Shown piece after piece: positions 18,164-25,211 of a stretch of DNA of 64,000 bases. The stretch spans positions 3,844,001-3,908,000 of the forward strand of contig NC_015177.1 of assembly GCF_000190735.1 (NCBI RefSeq). Direction: 5' to 3'. Positions within the stretch are counted from its first letter, which is position 1. Each line of letters starts with the position of its first letter. The position numbers and the translations under genes are program-made. The stretch is from Pseudopedobacter saltans DSM 12145. GTDB taxonomy: Bacteria > Bacteroidota > Bacteroidia > Sphingobacteriales > Sphingobacteriaceae. The notes under the pieces were generated by a model. That model ran no database searches, was not told where the DNA came from, and worked only from the letters and a program-made list of their open reading frames with translations.

Positions 18164-18196
18164 CATCTCACACACATCTCACACACATCTCACACC
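18164..18196. repeat. 11-bp tandem repeat, three units
   Basis: CATCTCACACA is repeated three times without spacing (the last unit ends in C). The unit length is close to one helical turn. It is located 230 bp before the start of the first DUF6266-type gene. Confidence 0.8.
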
Positions 18197-18265
18197 GTAG
18201 GATCTTCTTTTTTAATAAGTTGAGTAGCGGCATGCACCGAACTCTTAGTGTCTTTATGTTTATTT

Positions 18266-18301
18266 TGTTCTATTTATGTTTCAGTCTGTTCTATTATGTT
18301 C
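18266..18301 (+). promoter_or_regulatory. Operator-like direct repeats upstream of the DUF6266-type operon
   Basis: TGTTCTATTTATGTTT at 18266 and TGTTCTATTATGTTC at 18287 start 21 bp apart, two helical turns, so they face the same side of the DNA. Related GTTT/GTTC words flank them. The arrangement suggests a regulator binding site, but the T-rich composition makes chance repetition possible. Confidence 0.3.
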
Positions 18302-18390
18302 TTTTTGGTTTTCGGGTGTATGGAATTAGAAATCAGCTATTTATGTTTGTTTTGTCAATGTGAGAAATGCCGGTATAAAAGAAACAGTGA

Positions 18391-18423
18391 CAGGTTTAGT
18401 TTTTAACATTTAAATTTTTAAAA
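18391..18423 (+). promoter_or_regulatory. Shared 5-prime leader, copy 1
   Basis: The bases just before ATG 18424 match those before ATG 20095 at 25 of the first 28 positions. Shared blocks are CAGG, TTAGTT, TTAAC and TTTAAATTTT. This points to common expression control, transcriptional or translational, of the two transcripts. Confidence 0.5.
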
Positions 18424-18990
18424 ATGGCAAAATCAAGGAGAAACGTTGTAACTCATGGGTTGAGTGGACTGATAGGAGACCTGCTGGTTTTTAGACAAAT
18501 GGCAGGAAAAACTGTCGTCTCTAACCGACCAAAGGCATCGGGAAAGGCACCTACAGTGGGTATGCTAAAAGTGCGGAAGCTTTTTAGGAAGGCAGCAATT
18601 TATGCTACCAATATTATTAAAGACCTTACCCGGAAAGCTGAATATGAAAAGGCCGCAAAGAATGGCCAAAGTGCCTTTAATGTGGCATTTGCTGATTACC
18701 TGAAAGGACCTGAAATAGAAGAGGATTTATCATTTGCTAATTACACCGGGCAGACAGGTCAGAAACTGGTGGCGAGCATTATCGATAATTTCAGAGTGGC
18801 TTCTGTAAACTTTAGCATTCGTGATGCGGGAGGAGACCTGATTGAAAGTGGTGAAGCAGAACAATCTGAAAATGGACTCGATTGGGTATATACTACTACT
18901 GCCGATAATCCATCTTACGCAGGTGGTACGGTGACTATAAAAGCCTATGACCAGCCGGGTAATGAAACCCTTGCGGAAGTGATGGTGTAG
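18424..18990 (+). CDS. Protein of unknown function, relative of the DUF6266-type neighbour at its N-terminus
   Basis: This 188-residue protein has no signal peptide and no membrane segment. The basic N-terminus has the segment GLSGLIGDLLVFRQMAGKTVV followed by NRPK. The next gene has the parallel GLSGRLGDFVFATGVNGTIV then APK, so both share an N-terminal module. The middle (about 45-95) is helical and lysine-rich with YEKAAKNGQSAFNVAFADYL. The C-terminal half resembles an Ig-like beta domain (VNFSIRDAGGDLIESGEAEQ through YDQPGNETLAEV). Similar uncharacterised proteins occur in Bacteroidota. Function is unknown. Possible structural or secreted cargo of the downstream lysis-type cassette is inference only. 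Confidence 0.75.
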   Translation: MAKSRRNVVTHGLSGLIGDLLVFRQMAGKTVVSNRPKASGKAPTVGMLKVRKLFRKAAIYATNIIKDLTRKAEYEKAAKNGQSAFNVAFADYLKGPEIEEDLSFANYTGQTGQKLVASIIDNFRVASVNFSIRDAGGDLIESGEAEQSENGLDWVYTTTADNPSYAGGTVTIKAYDQPGNETLAEVMV

Positions 18991-19264
18991 TTTTGAGTAG
19001 CTGGTATGAAATATTAAGTATCTAGTATCAAGTAGTTAGTATCAAGTACTTTAATGTTGTCTGTGAGATACTCAGGTTAATTTAAGGATGTCTAAAGTGC
19101 CGCTTTTCTGGAAAAGACCTTTCTGGATACAAGTTCATTTTGCTGTCACAGGGTGAGCGGTTGAAGGTGAGACAATTAAAGCCAGTGCTAAGATGTGTCC
19201 ACGATAGGAAAATACAGGGCGGCTCTTAGACATCCCATTTCTTAAAAATTCAAATAAAAATATC

Positions 19265-19885
19265 ATGGCGAAAGTTAAACCAGGTAGTTTGTTCGATGGA
19301 TTGTCGGGCAGGCTTGGCGACTTCGTGTTTGCTACCGGAGTTAATGGAACAATAGTAAAGGCGGCGCCTAAGGCCAGGTCGGCCAGTAAACCTACGGCAT
19401 CGCAAAAAGCGGTCTGGGCCCGTTTTAGTATGGCTAATAGATTTCTATCACGGGCAGGCCGGATCGTTAGATTAGCTATGGGTAGCGAACAGCATATTAC
19501 ACCCGTGTTGACTGTAAAAAATCTGATGAATGAGGTTATAGAGGGCCAATATCCAGACTATTTTATAGACTACCCACGTTTGAAAGTGAGTGCAGGAACA
19601 TTGACGGCTCCTAAAGAAGCTTCGATTAAACAGATTGAGGGCCGAACTTTTGCTGTGCGCTGGAACAATAGAAAGCGATTGAAACCGGCCGAAGCAATTG
19701 TTGCCATGTACAGTCCACTACAGGAGTGCTGGGAAATAGAATCTTCCCCATTAGATAGTAAATGTATGCTTATTGAGATTCCAGGCTATATCAACGATGT
19801 TTTGGAGTGTTTTCTTTTTCTGCGCTACAGCGATGGCACACGGGTTTCGGATAGTGTATATCTGGGAAGTGTAGTTTGTGCTTAA
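19265..19885 (+). CDS. DUF6266-type protein
   Basis: This 206-residue protein has the hallmarks recalled for DUF6266: an N-terminal GLSGRLGDFVFATGVNGTIVK, APKARSASKPTASQKAVWARF, a conserved middle segment with EGQYPDYFIDYPRLKVSAGTL at about residues 94-114, and a beta-rich C-terminal half (FAVRWNN, AIVAMYSP). There is no signal peptide. DUF6266 is uncharacterised and largely restricted to Bacteroidota. It is separated by 274 bp from the preceding related gene and 209 bp from the holin-like gene, all on the plus strand. Confidence 0.8.
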   Translation: MAKVKPGSLFDGLSGRLGDFVFATGVNGTIVKAAPKARSASKPTASQKAVWARFSMANRFLSRAGRIVRLAMGSEQHITPVLTVKNLMNEVIEGQYPDYFIDYPRLKVSAGTLTAPKEASIKQIEGRTFAVRWNNRKRLKPAEAIVAMYSPLQECWEIESSPLDSKCMLIEIPGYINDVLECFLFLRYSDGTRVSDSVYLGSVVCA

Positions 19886-20060
19886 AATAGCTCAATAAAT
19901 TATTAATCTGGCTGAGTCTGGTGATTCTAATAGAGATTCCTGTCTGTTCGAAGGCAGGTTTCTCATGTAGAAATGATATATGGCTTTTAGACAACCTCAA
20001 GGGCGGTTAAGAAAGGTTGTTATTCATATCGGCTAACAACCAACGAATACCCTATTACAT

Positions 20061-20094
20061 CAGGCTTAGTTATTAACCTTTAAATTTTAATATT
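20061..20094 (+). promoter_or_regulatory. Shared 5-prime leader, copy 2
   Basis: This is the counterpart of the leader at 18391-18423, directly before the holin-like gene at 20095, with the same CAGG, TTAGTT, TTAAC and TTTAAATTTT blocks. It links expression of the lysis-type cassette to that of the DUF6266-type genes. Confidence 0.5.
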
Positions 20095-20466
20095 ATGATA
20101 GCTTATGGCTTAAAGAAATGGCGTTTGTCAGAAATTGTTTACAATAAAGAGCATGGATTGATTATGTTGGTACTGATGCTCTTTCTATTTTCTTCGCCGG
20201 TACTGCGCTGGGTGGACTTTACCGCCGCGCCTATAGACGTGGGAGTTTTATCTGCCATTTTATTGGCGATACTTGGTTTTTTGTTATTTAAGTTACTTAC
20301 ATGGTGGTTAATACGGCATGTTTGGCCAGCACTCGGCGAGTATTCCAGGGAACATTTTGAACGTAATTTTAAATCACTTTTATCATGGCAAAAAGTAATT
20401 ATTTATCTGTCTTTCTATCTGTTTTTATTATATGGCTTTGTCTTTACTTTTATGGCGGTGATATAG
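20095..20466 (+). CDS. Small three-helix membrane protein, holin candidate
   Basis: This 123-residue protein has three hydrophobic segments: about 21-40 (LIMLVLMLFLFSSPVLRW), 49-75 (VGVLSAILLAILGFLLFKLLTWWLI) and 98-121 (KVIIYLSFYLFLLYGFVFTFM). Polar stretches separate them. Size and topology match a class I holin, which forms holes in the inner membrane. No sequence family is recognised. The call rests on position: the next gene, overlapping by 82 bp, is a cell-wall hydrolase, and the one after looks like a spanin. It could alternatively be an unrelated membrane protein. Confidence 0.6.
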   Translation: MIAYGLKKWRLSEIVYNKEHGLIMLVLMLFLFSSPVLRWVDFTAAPIDVGVLSAILLAILGFLLFKLLTWWLIRHVWPALGEYSREHFERNFKSLLSWQKVIIYLSFYLFLLYGFVFTFMAVI

Positions 20467-21032
20467 TAAGTAAAGGAGATCCGATAGTATCACAGCTATC
20501 GGATCATGAATACAATAGCCTTTTAACTATCCGTACTTCCAATACGGAGAATTCTAAAAGGGTACTTTTAAGACAAATATATTTAGCAGAACTTGGAGTA
20601 AGAGAATTATCCAACCGGAATGATGGAGAACGGGTAGAAACTTATCTGGCTTATACCGGTAATAAAAAAGGAGACGCTTGGTGTGCTTCTTTTGTGTGTT
20701 GGGTGCTGGGTAAAGCCGGAGTGGTTAATCCCAGGTCGGCCTGGAGCCCGGCTTTATTTCTGAAAGACAGAGTTATCTGGCAACCTAAAAATAAGAGAGT
20801 AGCTCCGCAGAAAGGAGACGTATTTGCGATTTGGTTTGTAGATAAAGGAAGAATAGCGCATTGTGGATTTGTAGACGAATGGAATGATAAGCTTGTTGTT
20901 ACCGTTGAAGGCAATACCAATGAGGCGGGTAGCAGAGATGGTGATGGCGTTTATAGAAAGCGGCGTCTGATAAATAGCATATTTGCGGTTGCCAATTGGG
21001 TAGATAGAAAGGAGGTGTTACATGGGCTTTAA
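20385..21032 (+). CDS. CHAP-domain peptidoglycan hydrolase with N-terminal membrane/signal segment (endolysin-like)
   Basis: This 215-residue protein has a hydrophobic N-terminus at residues 7-23 (LSVFLSVFIIWLCLYFY) without an obvious cleavage site, which could be a signal peptide or a signal-arrest-release anchor. The C-terminal CHAP/NlpC-like domain at about 65-210 contains Cys100 in GDAWCASFVCWVLG, His159 in RIAHCGFV and GNTN at about 176-179 as the polar third residue. Such enzymes cleave peptidoglycan amide bonds. The gene begins inside the holin-like gene (82-bp overlap in another frame) and overlaps the spanin-like gene by 11 bp. This tight packing is typical of phage lysis cassettes. 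Confidence 0.8.
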   Translation: MAKSNYLSVFLSVFIIWLCLYFYGGDIVSKGDPIVSQLSDHEYNSLLTIRTSNTENSKRVLLRQIYLAELGVRELSNRNDGERVETYLAYTGNKKGDAWCASFVCWVLGKAGVVNPRSAWSPALFLKDRVIWQPKNKRVAPQKGDVFAIWFVDKGRIAHCGFVDEWNDKLVVTVEGNTNEAGSRDGDGVYRKRRLINSIFAVANWVDRKEVLHGL

Positions 21033-21495
21033 GTACTATTTATTTTTATTGATATTATGCTTTTCATGTGGAACGCGTAAAAATGTAAAGCAGCTGAAAC
21101 AAGAGATTCACGTGGAAAAGGACAGCAACGATTATTTGACAGCAGCACATTATATGGCCAAAGAAGAGCTTAATATTATTAAAAGTAATATTTTAAAAGA
21201 TCTGGAAATTGTGGTTAGTGATGTGTTTTGGCATCCGGATAGTGGTTTAAGTAAGCAGGAGAAATTGAAGGTAAGGATGCGATTTCGGGAGCACATTCAG
21301 AATATGTGGGGCAAGAATACAACAGAGTCTACCAGAGATTCGTTGAAAAGGAATGTTAAAATCCGTCATCAGTCCAATCAGTCTCATTCTTTAACCACGG
21401 AAAAGCAGAAGGATAGAAGACTAACGCTGCTGTGGTATATTCTTCCTGTTTTTTTAGTGATTCTGTTTTTTGGGTTTAGATTGAGGTTGCGTTGA
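21022..21495 (+). CDS. Putative unimolecular spanin (lipoprotein with C-terminal membrane anchor)
   Basis: This 157-residue protein has an N-terminal hydrophobic stretch ending in FLLILCFSCGTRK, a loose lipobox with Cys16. A polar, charged middle of about 115 residues is predicted to be largely helical. A C-terminal membrane helix lies at about 134-152 (LTLLWYILPVFLVILFFGF), ending in basic residues. A lipidated N-terminus for the outer membrane plus a C-terminal inner-membrane helix is the defining topology of phage u-spanins, which fuse the two membranes at lysis. A purine-rich GAAAGGAGGTG precedes the ATG. Recognition is by topology and context, not by sequence family. Confidence 0.6.
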   Translation: MGFKYYLFLLILCFSCGTRKNVKQLKQEIHVEKDSNDYLTAAHYMAKEELNIIKSNILKDLEIVVSDVFWHPDSGLSKQEKLKVRMRFREHIQNMWGKNTTESTRDSLKRNVKIRHQSNQSHSLTTEKQKDRRLTLLWYILPVFLVILFFGFRLRLR

Positions 21496-21522
21496 TTTCG
21501 CGAGAGGAGCCGAAGTTTTTGC

Positions 21523-21555
21523 GCAGGGTCTTTCTGACAGAAGACCCTGCTTTGT
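21523..21555 (+). terminator. Terminator-like hairpin after the lysis-type cassette
   Basis: GCAGGGTCTT at 21523-21532 pairs perfectly with AAGACCCTGC at 21541-21550 around an 8-base loop, followed by TTTGT. The T-run is short, but the stem is strong and the position 28 bp after the stop suits transcription termination. Confidence 0.65.
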
Positions 21556-22994
21556 GAGAAATCCCATGGCGTCTGTGGAAGAAGACCCCGGTAATGCCGA
21601 ATGCTTTTAGCTTGTTAGTAAGTACATTGTATATATTTCGACAGTTTCCATATGAACCATGTATTATCCTTCCTGGAGACTAACAGATTTGAAACAAGTT
21701 CTCCGAAGGAGTCCTTTGGACAGAATGCCTTTTCTATTAGGCTAATCCCCTCATCCGCCCTTTGGGCACCTTCTCCCCGAGGTAGAAGGGCAAAATAGGA
21801 AAGGGAATTGCTTATTGATCCGAGAAGAGATTCCTTCTAGAAGGCGATAATAGGGAAAGGTGGTACAAACTTGCATTGATAGTAAGTTCTCGGCATTATA
21901 ATATTTGGAGATATAATCAGATAAATCTGTGTGTATGAAGAATCAATGAGCACAAGTCAAGCAATCCCATGTGTTGCAATCCCAAACATAATGCGATAAC
22001 ATTCACACATATCGGGATTGCGCCAGTAAAAGATTTATCTAGATGAGTCGACAAAGATTATAGGCCAAAGCATTTTGGTCCTTTTTTGCAAAAAATGCGA
22101 AGCATTCTTGAGGACAAATGAAAACTATAAATACTACCGAAAAAAGGACTAGGCCCGTCCGGCTATTGAGGACGGAAAGCCCTGTGTCAGGAAAAAGATA
22201 ATACCGCTAATAGATTCTGAGACAGATTCTCCGAAGGAGTCCTTTGGACAGCATGACCTTTTCTATTAGGCTAATCCCCTCATCCGCCCTTTGGGCACCT
22301 TCTCCCCGAGGTAGAAGGGCAAAATAGGAAAGGGAATTGCTTATTGATCCGAGAAGAGATTCCTTCTAGAAGGCTACATTGGGAAAGGTGGTACAAACTT
22401 GCATTGATAGTAAGTTCTCGGCATTATAATATTTGGAGATATAATCAGATAAATCTGTGTGTATGAAGAATCAATGAGCGCAAGTCAAGCAATCCCATGT
22501 GTTGCAATCCCAAACATAATGCGATAACATTCACACATATCGGGATTGCGCCAGTGAAAAATTTATCTAGATGAGTCGACAAAGATTATAGGCCAAAGCA
22601 TTTTGGTCCTTTTTTGCAAAAAATGCGAAGCATTCTTGAGGACAAATGAAAGCTATAAATACTACCGAAAAAAGGACTAGGCCCGTCCGGCTATTGAGGA
22701 CGGAAAGCCCTGTGTCAGGAAAAATGTAATACAGCTAAGAGGTTCTGAAACAAGTTCTCCGAAGGAGTCCTTTGGACAGAATGACCCTCATCCGCCCTTT
22801 GGGCACCTTCTCCCAGAGGTAGAAGGACATATTAGGATGTACTATTCGCACTTTTCTTTGATAGCAATTAATGGCATTAATATATTCCTTTTGCTATCAG
22901 CAATAAGCTTTCTGCTTTTAGCCTTAGAATGACTTGTCCATAAAAGTTTCCTGATCGGTATTACTTTGATTAGTTACCGATCAGGGATTTATAT
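21556..22994. other. 1.4-kb noncoding region dominated by a 528-bp tandem repeat
   Basis: No ORF of 60 or more codons occurs on either strand between the spanin-like gene and the cytidylyltransferase gene. After about 130 bp of unremarkable sequence comes the 528-bp tandem array (separate entry). The last 160 bp before the gene end hold no recognised signal beyond AT-rich sequence. Confidence 0.7.
21699..22830. repeat. 528-bp noncoding tandem repeat, two full units and a partial third, with strong internal hairpins
   Basis: The word TTCTCCGAAGGAGTCC starts at 21699, 22227 and 22755, exactly 528 bp apart. Units one and two are nearly identical. Unit three stops after about 75 bp. Each unit opens with an imperfect palindrome and a CCTCATCCGCCCTTTGGGC element resembling a widespread intergenic repeat. 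Near the unit end are nested complementary segments. In unit one, GTCCTTTTTT (22078-22087) pairs with AAAAAAGGAC (22140-22149), AATGC with GCATT (22094-22106), CGTCC with GGACG (22156-22174) and CCTG with CAGG (22181-22191). The units may encode a structured RNA or be a noncoding mobile repeat. Confidence 0.8.
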
Positions 22995-23438
22995 CTACTG
23001 AGCTTTAACCTCTTTACCGTTTTTGGCAAGCTCTTTTTCGGCAACAATTCTTCTTAAGCCAGAGCTGGAGAAACGATGTTCTCTTCGGTTATAATACAGT
23101 TCTATGCCTCTCTCTTCACAATATTTGCGGCCGGTAAAGGTTTTATCCTGATATTCTTCACCAATAATACGGACATCTATCTTGAAAGATTGCAGGATGT
23201 CTTCCAGATCTTGTTCGGTAACATAGGGAACAATTTCGTCTATATATTTACAGCCTTTTAATTGAATGTATCGCTCTACTACTGTCTGTGTCGGTTTGTT
23301 TTTTTCAGGTCTGTCTATGGTAGGGTCAACCTGTAATCCAACAATTAAATAATCACATTGTCTTTTTGCATCTTCCAGCATTTTTACATGTCCTGCATGG
23401 AACAGATCAAATGCACTAAAGGTAATTCCTACTTTCAT
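22995..23438 (-). CDS. Cytidylyltransferase-like protein (TagD/RfaE-type nucleotidyltransferase)
   Basis: This 147-residue single-domain nucleotidyltransferase has the HxGH motif in FDLFHAGHVKML at about residues 11-22 and the C-terminal RFSSSGLRR block at about 122-130, equivalent to the ISTS(K/R) motif that binds the nucleotide triphosphate. It activates a phosphorylated small molecule, such as glycerol-3-phosphate or a heptose phosphate, with CTP or ATP. Size fits glycerol-3-phosphate cytidylyltransferase. The substrate is not certain. It may supply an activated group to the surface polysaccharide. It is transcribed opposite to its neighbours and flanked by repeats on both sides. Confidence 0.8.
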   Translation of the reverse strand: MKVGITFSAFDLFHAGHVKMLEDAKRQCDYLIVGLQVDPTIDRPEKNKPTQTVVERYIQLKGCKYIDEIVPYVTEQDLEDILQSFKIDVRIIGEEYQDKTFTGRKYCEERGIELYYNRREHRFSSSGLRRIVAEKELAKNGKEVKAQ

Positions 23439-24210
23439 GATTAATATTTGATTTTAGAGTTAACAGAACAAATATAAGGTTTGTTTTGGGATTAGTTGAT
23501 TAGTATGGTAGTCTTTAATCTTTGCTCTTTATTCTTGTTCCTTAAATACATTTTATCAGAGTCTGAGACTCTTCTTTATTGATTAATCCGCAGTCTTCCA
23601 GGGCGGTATTCAAACACACAAGACTCCGGACAGAAAGGTGTCATTAGCGATTAACAGAGTTTACCATGGACTATCGACTATCGTCTATGGACAACAGGAC
23701 TCCGGTCTTCCGACATCCGACTTCAGACTTTTCCAACTTCATTAGTTTCCAGAGGGATACCTTTAGCACATTAATCTTTGTTCTTTATTCATTGTTCCTT
23801 AATACATTCTATTCGAGTCTGAGACTCTTCTTTATTGATTAATCCGCAGTCTTCCAGGGCGCTATTCAAACGCACAAGACTCCGGACAGGAAGGTTCCAG
23901 AGGGGATACCTTTGGCACATTAATCTTTGCTCCTTAATCCTAGCTCCTTAAATACATTTTATCCGAGTCTGAGACTCTTCTTTATTGATTAATCCGCAGT
24001 CCTCCGGAGCGCTATTCAAACACACAAGACTCCGAACAGGAAGGTGCCATTAGCCATTAACAGAGTTTACCATGGACTATCGACTATCGTCTATGGACCA
24101 TACGACTCCGGTCTTCCGACATCTGACTTCGGACTTTTTCAATTCATCACAACCATGGACAAATGTTTCCTTAAATCAGGTAAAACAATTAATTTCGCGA
24201 CCTAAAACTA
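23439..24210. repeat. Intergenic direct-repeat region with palindromic cores
   Basis: The near-perfect palindrome GAGTCTGAGACTC occurs at 23559, 23815 and 23965, each followed by TTCTTTATTGATTAATCCGC and CACAAGACTCCG. A second repeated block (CAGAGTTTACCATGGACTAT and onward through CTCCGGTCTTCCGACATC) occurs at about 23650-23735 and 24060-24135. The units are mosaic copies of differing length. No gene is credible here. The short ORF at 24072-24293 runs out of the repeats into the next gene in another frame. Confidence 0.7.
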
Positions 24211-24216
24211 TTGAAA

Positions 24217-25200
24217 ATGATGGTCTTCCTGATTGCCCTTCTTGTATTTTGTTTGTTGGAGCTTGTCTATTTCAATTTGGCAGACCATTTTAATATTATT
24301 GATAAGCCTAATCAGCGAAGTTCTCATAGTAGAATTACGCTAAGAGGGGGTGGTATAATTTTTCCTCTAGCGATAGCAGGAGGTATATTGATCTGGCAAC
24401 CTAATTTATATCTGCTCAGTCTGGCAGTTTTATTTATAGCGGTAATTAGTTTTTTGGACGATATCATGACTATTAGCAATAGAATTAGGTTGCTGATTCA
24501 TTTTATCGCTGTGGGAATGGTGCTCTACCTGTGCAAAGATACTTTTGTTTCTTTCTTTGGAGCTGACTACCTTTTACCAGTGATTGTAGCAGCATTTATA
24601 TTGATTATAGGAGTGATAAATGCTTATAATTTTATGGATGGAATTAACGGGATAACCGTACTTTACTCCCTGATAACAGTTTCTAGTATTTTTCTTGCTC
24701 AGGAAAGCTTACAATTGCATTTACTAGAAAAAAATATTTATAATGTGGTATTGGCATCTTTATGTGTTTTTGGTTTTTTTAACTTAAGAAAAAGAGCTAA
24801 GGCTTTTTCTGGGGATGTAGGTAGTATTGGTGTTGCTTTACTGATAGCTTACCTTGTATTGCAGTTAATTTTACAAACACAGCATTTCCGGTGGATTTTA
24901 TTGTTGGGAGTTTATGGTCTGGATGCAGTGGCAACCATTTTTTGTCGATTGGTGCGAGGGGAAAATATTTTCGAAGCGCATCGATCTCATTTTTATCAAT
25001 ATCTGGCCAATGAAACTAAACTGACGCATGTTCAGGTTTCCCTTATATATGCTTTCGTTCAAGGTTTTCTAAACTTAAGTATTTTGTATGCTAATAATTA
25101 TTTGCAATTGGGTATCTTTTTGATTTTGATGATAATTTACATTATTTTAAGATTGAAAATGGAAGGAAAAGCAAGATTATTTGTAAGTTACAGCATATAA
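24217..25200 (+). CDS. WecA/MraY-family undecaprenyl-phosphate glycosyl-1-phosphate transferase
   Basis: This polytopic membrane enzyme (about 327 residues, roughly ten helices) starts polysaccharide synthesis by moving a sugar-1-phosphate from a UDP-HexNAc to undecaprenyl phosphate. Motifs are the NQRSSHSRITLRGGG loop after helix 1, FLDDIMTIS (the DDxxx metal site), NAYNFMDGINGI (catalytic Asp region), GDVGSIGVALLIAY, and the late cytoplasmic AHRSHFYQYL motif characteristic of WecA-like enzymes. ATG 24217 is preferred over the in-frame TTG at 24211. It would normally pair with an epimerase like the one at 14.6 kb. Confidence 0.88.
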   Translation: MMVFLIALLVFCLLELVYFNLADHFNIIDKPNQRSSHSRITLRGGGIIFPLAIAGGILIWQPNLYLLSLAVLFIAVISFLDDIMTISNRIRLLIHFIAVGMVLYLCKDTFVSFFGADYLLPVIVAAFILIIGVINAYNFMDGINGITVLYSLITVSSIFLAQESLQLHLLEKNIYNVVLASLCVFGFFNLRKRAKAFSGDVGSIGVALLIAYLVLQLILQTQHFRWILLLGVYGLDAVATIFCRLVRGENIFEAHRSHFYQYLANETKLTHVQVSLIYAFVQGFLNLSILYANNYLQLGIFLILMIIYIILRLKMEGKARLFVSYSI

Positions 25201-25211
25201 ATAAATGCGCC

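Larger units (their letters stand above)
17767..18423. other. Spacer between IS110 and the DUF6266-type genes: IS end, short tandem repeat, operator-like repeats
   Basis: From 17767 to about 17880 the sequence is probably the IS110 end. A 33-bp tandem repeat lies at 18164-18196. A T-rich segment at about 18255-18315 carries repeated TGTTCTATT-type words. A conserved leader precedes the ATG at 18424. The ORFs at 17902-18186 (minus) and 18070-18363 (plus) overlap on opposite strands without recognisable features and are not believed. Confidence 0.55.

Noticed and set aside
17902-18363. ORFs of 94 (minus) and 97 (plus) codons between IS110 and the DUF6266-type genes
   Set aside because: They overlap on opposite strands, include the 11-bp tandem repeat and show no domain-like pattern.
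20095-21495. Intact prophage
   Set aside because: No capsid, terminase, portal, tail, integrase or replication genes occur near the lysis-type cassette. A remnant remains possible.
22060-22200. Possible c-di-GMP-type riboswitch because of GGACGGAAAGCC near the end of each 528-bp unit
   Set aside because: Only a short fragment looks similar. The tetraloop-receptor architecture is not recognisable, no gene follows in the right orientation, and the element repeats in tandem.
21699-22830. CRISPR array or retron in the tandem-repeat region
   Set aside because: Two and a fraction units of 528 bp do not fit short repeats with variable spacers, and no cas or reverse-transcriptase gene is in the window.
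24072-24293. 73-codon ORF before the WecA-like gene
   Set aside because: It starts in repeat DNA and runs into the transferase gene in another frame.
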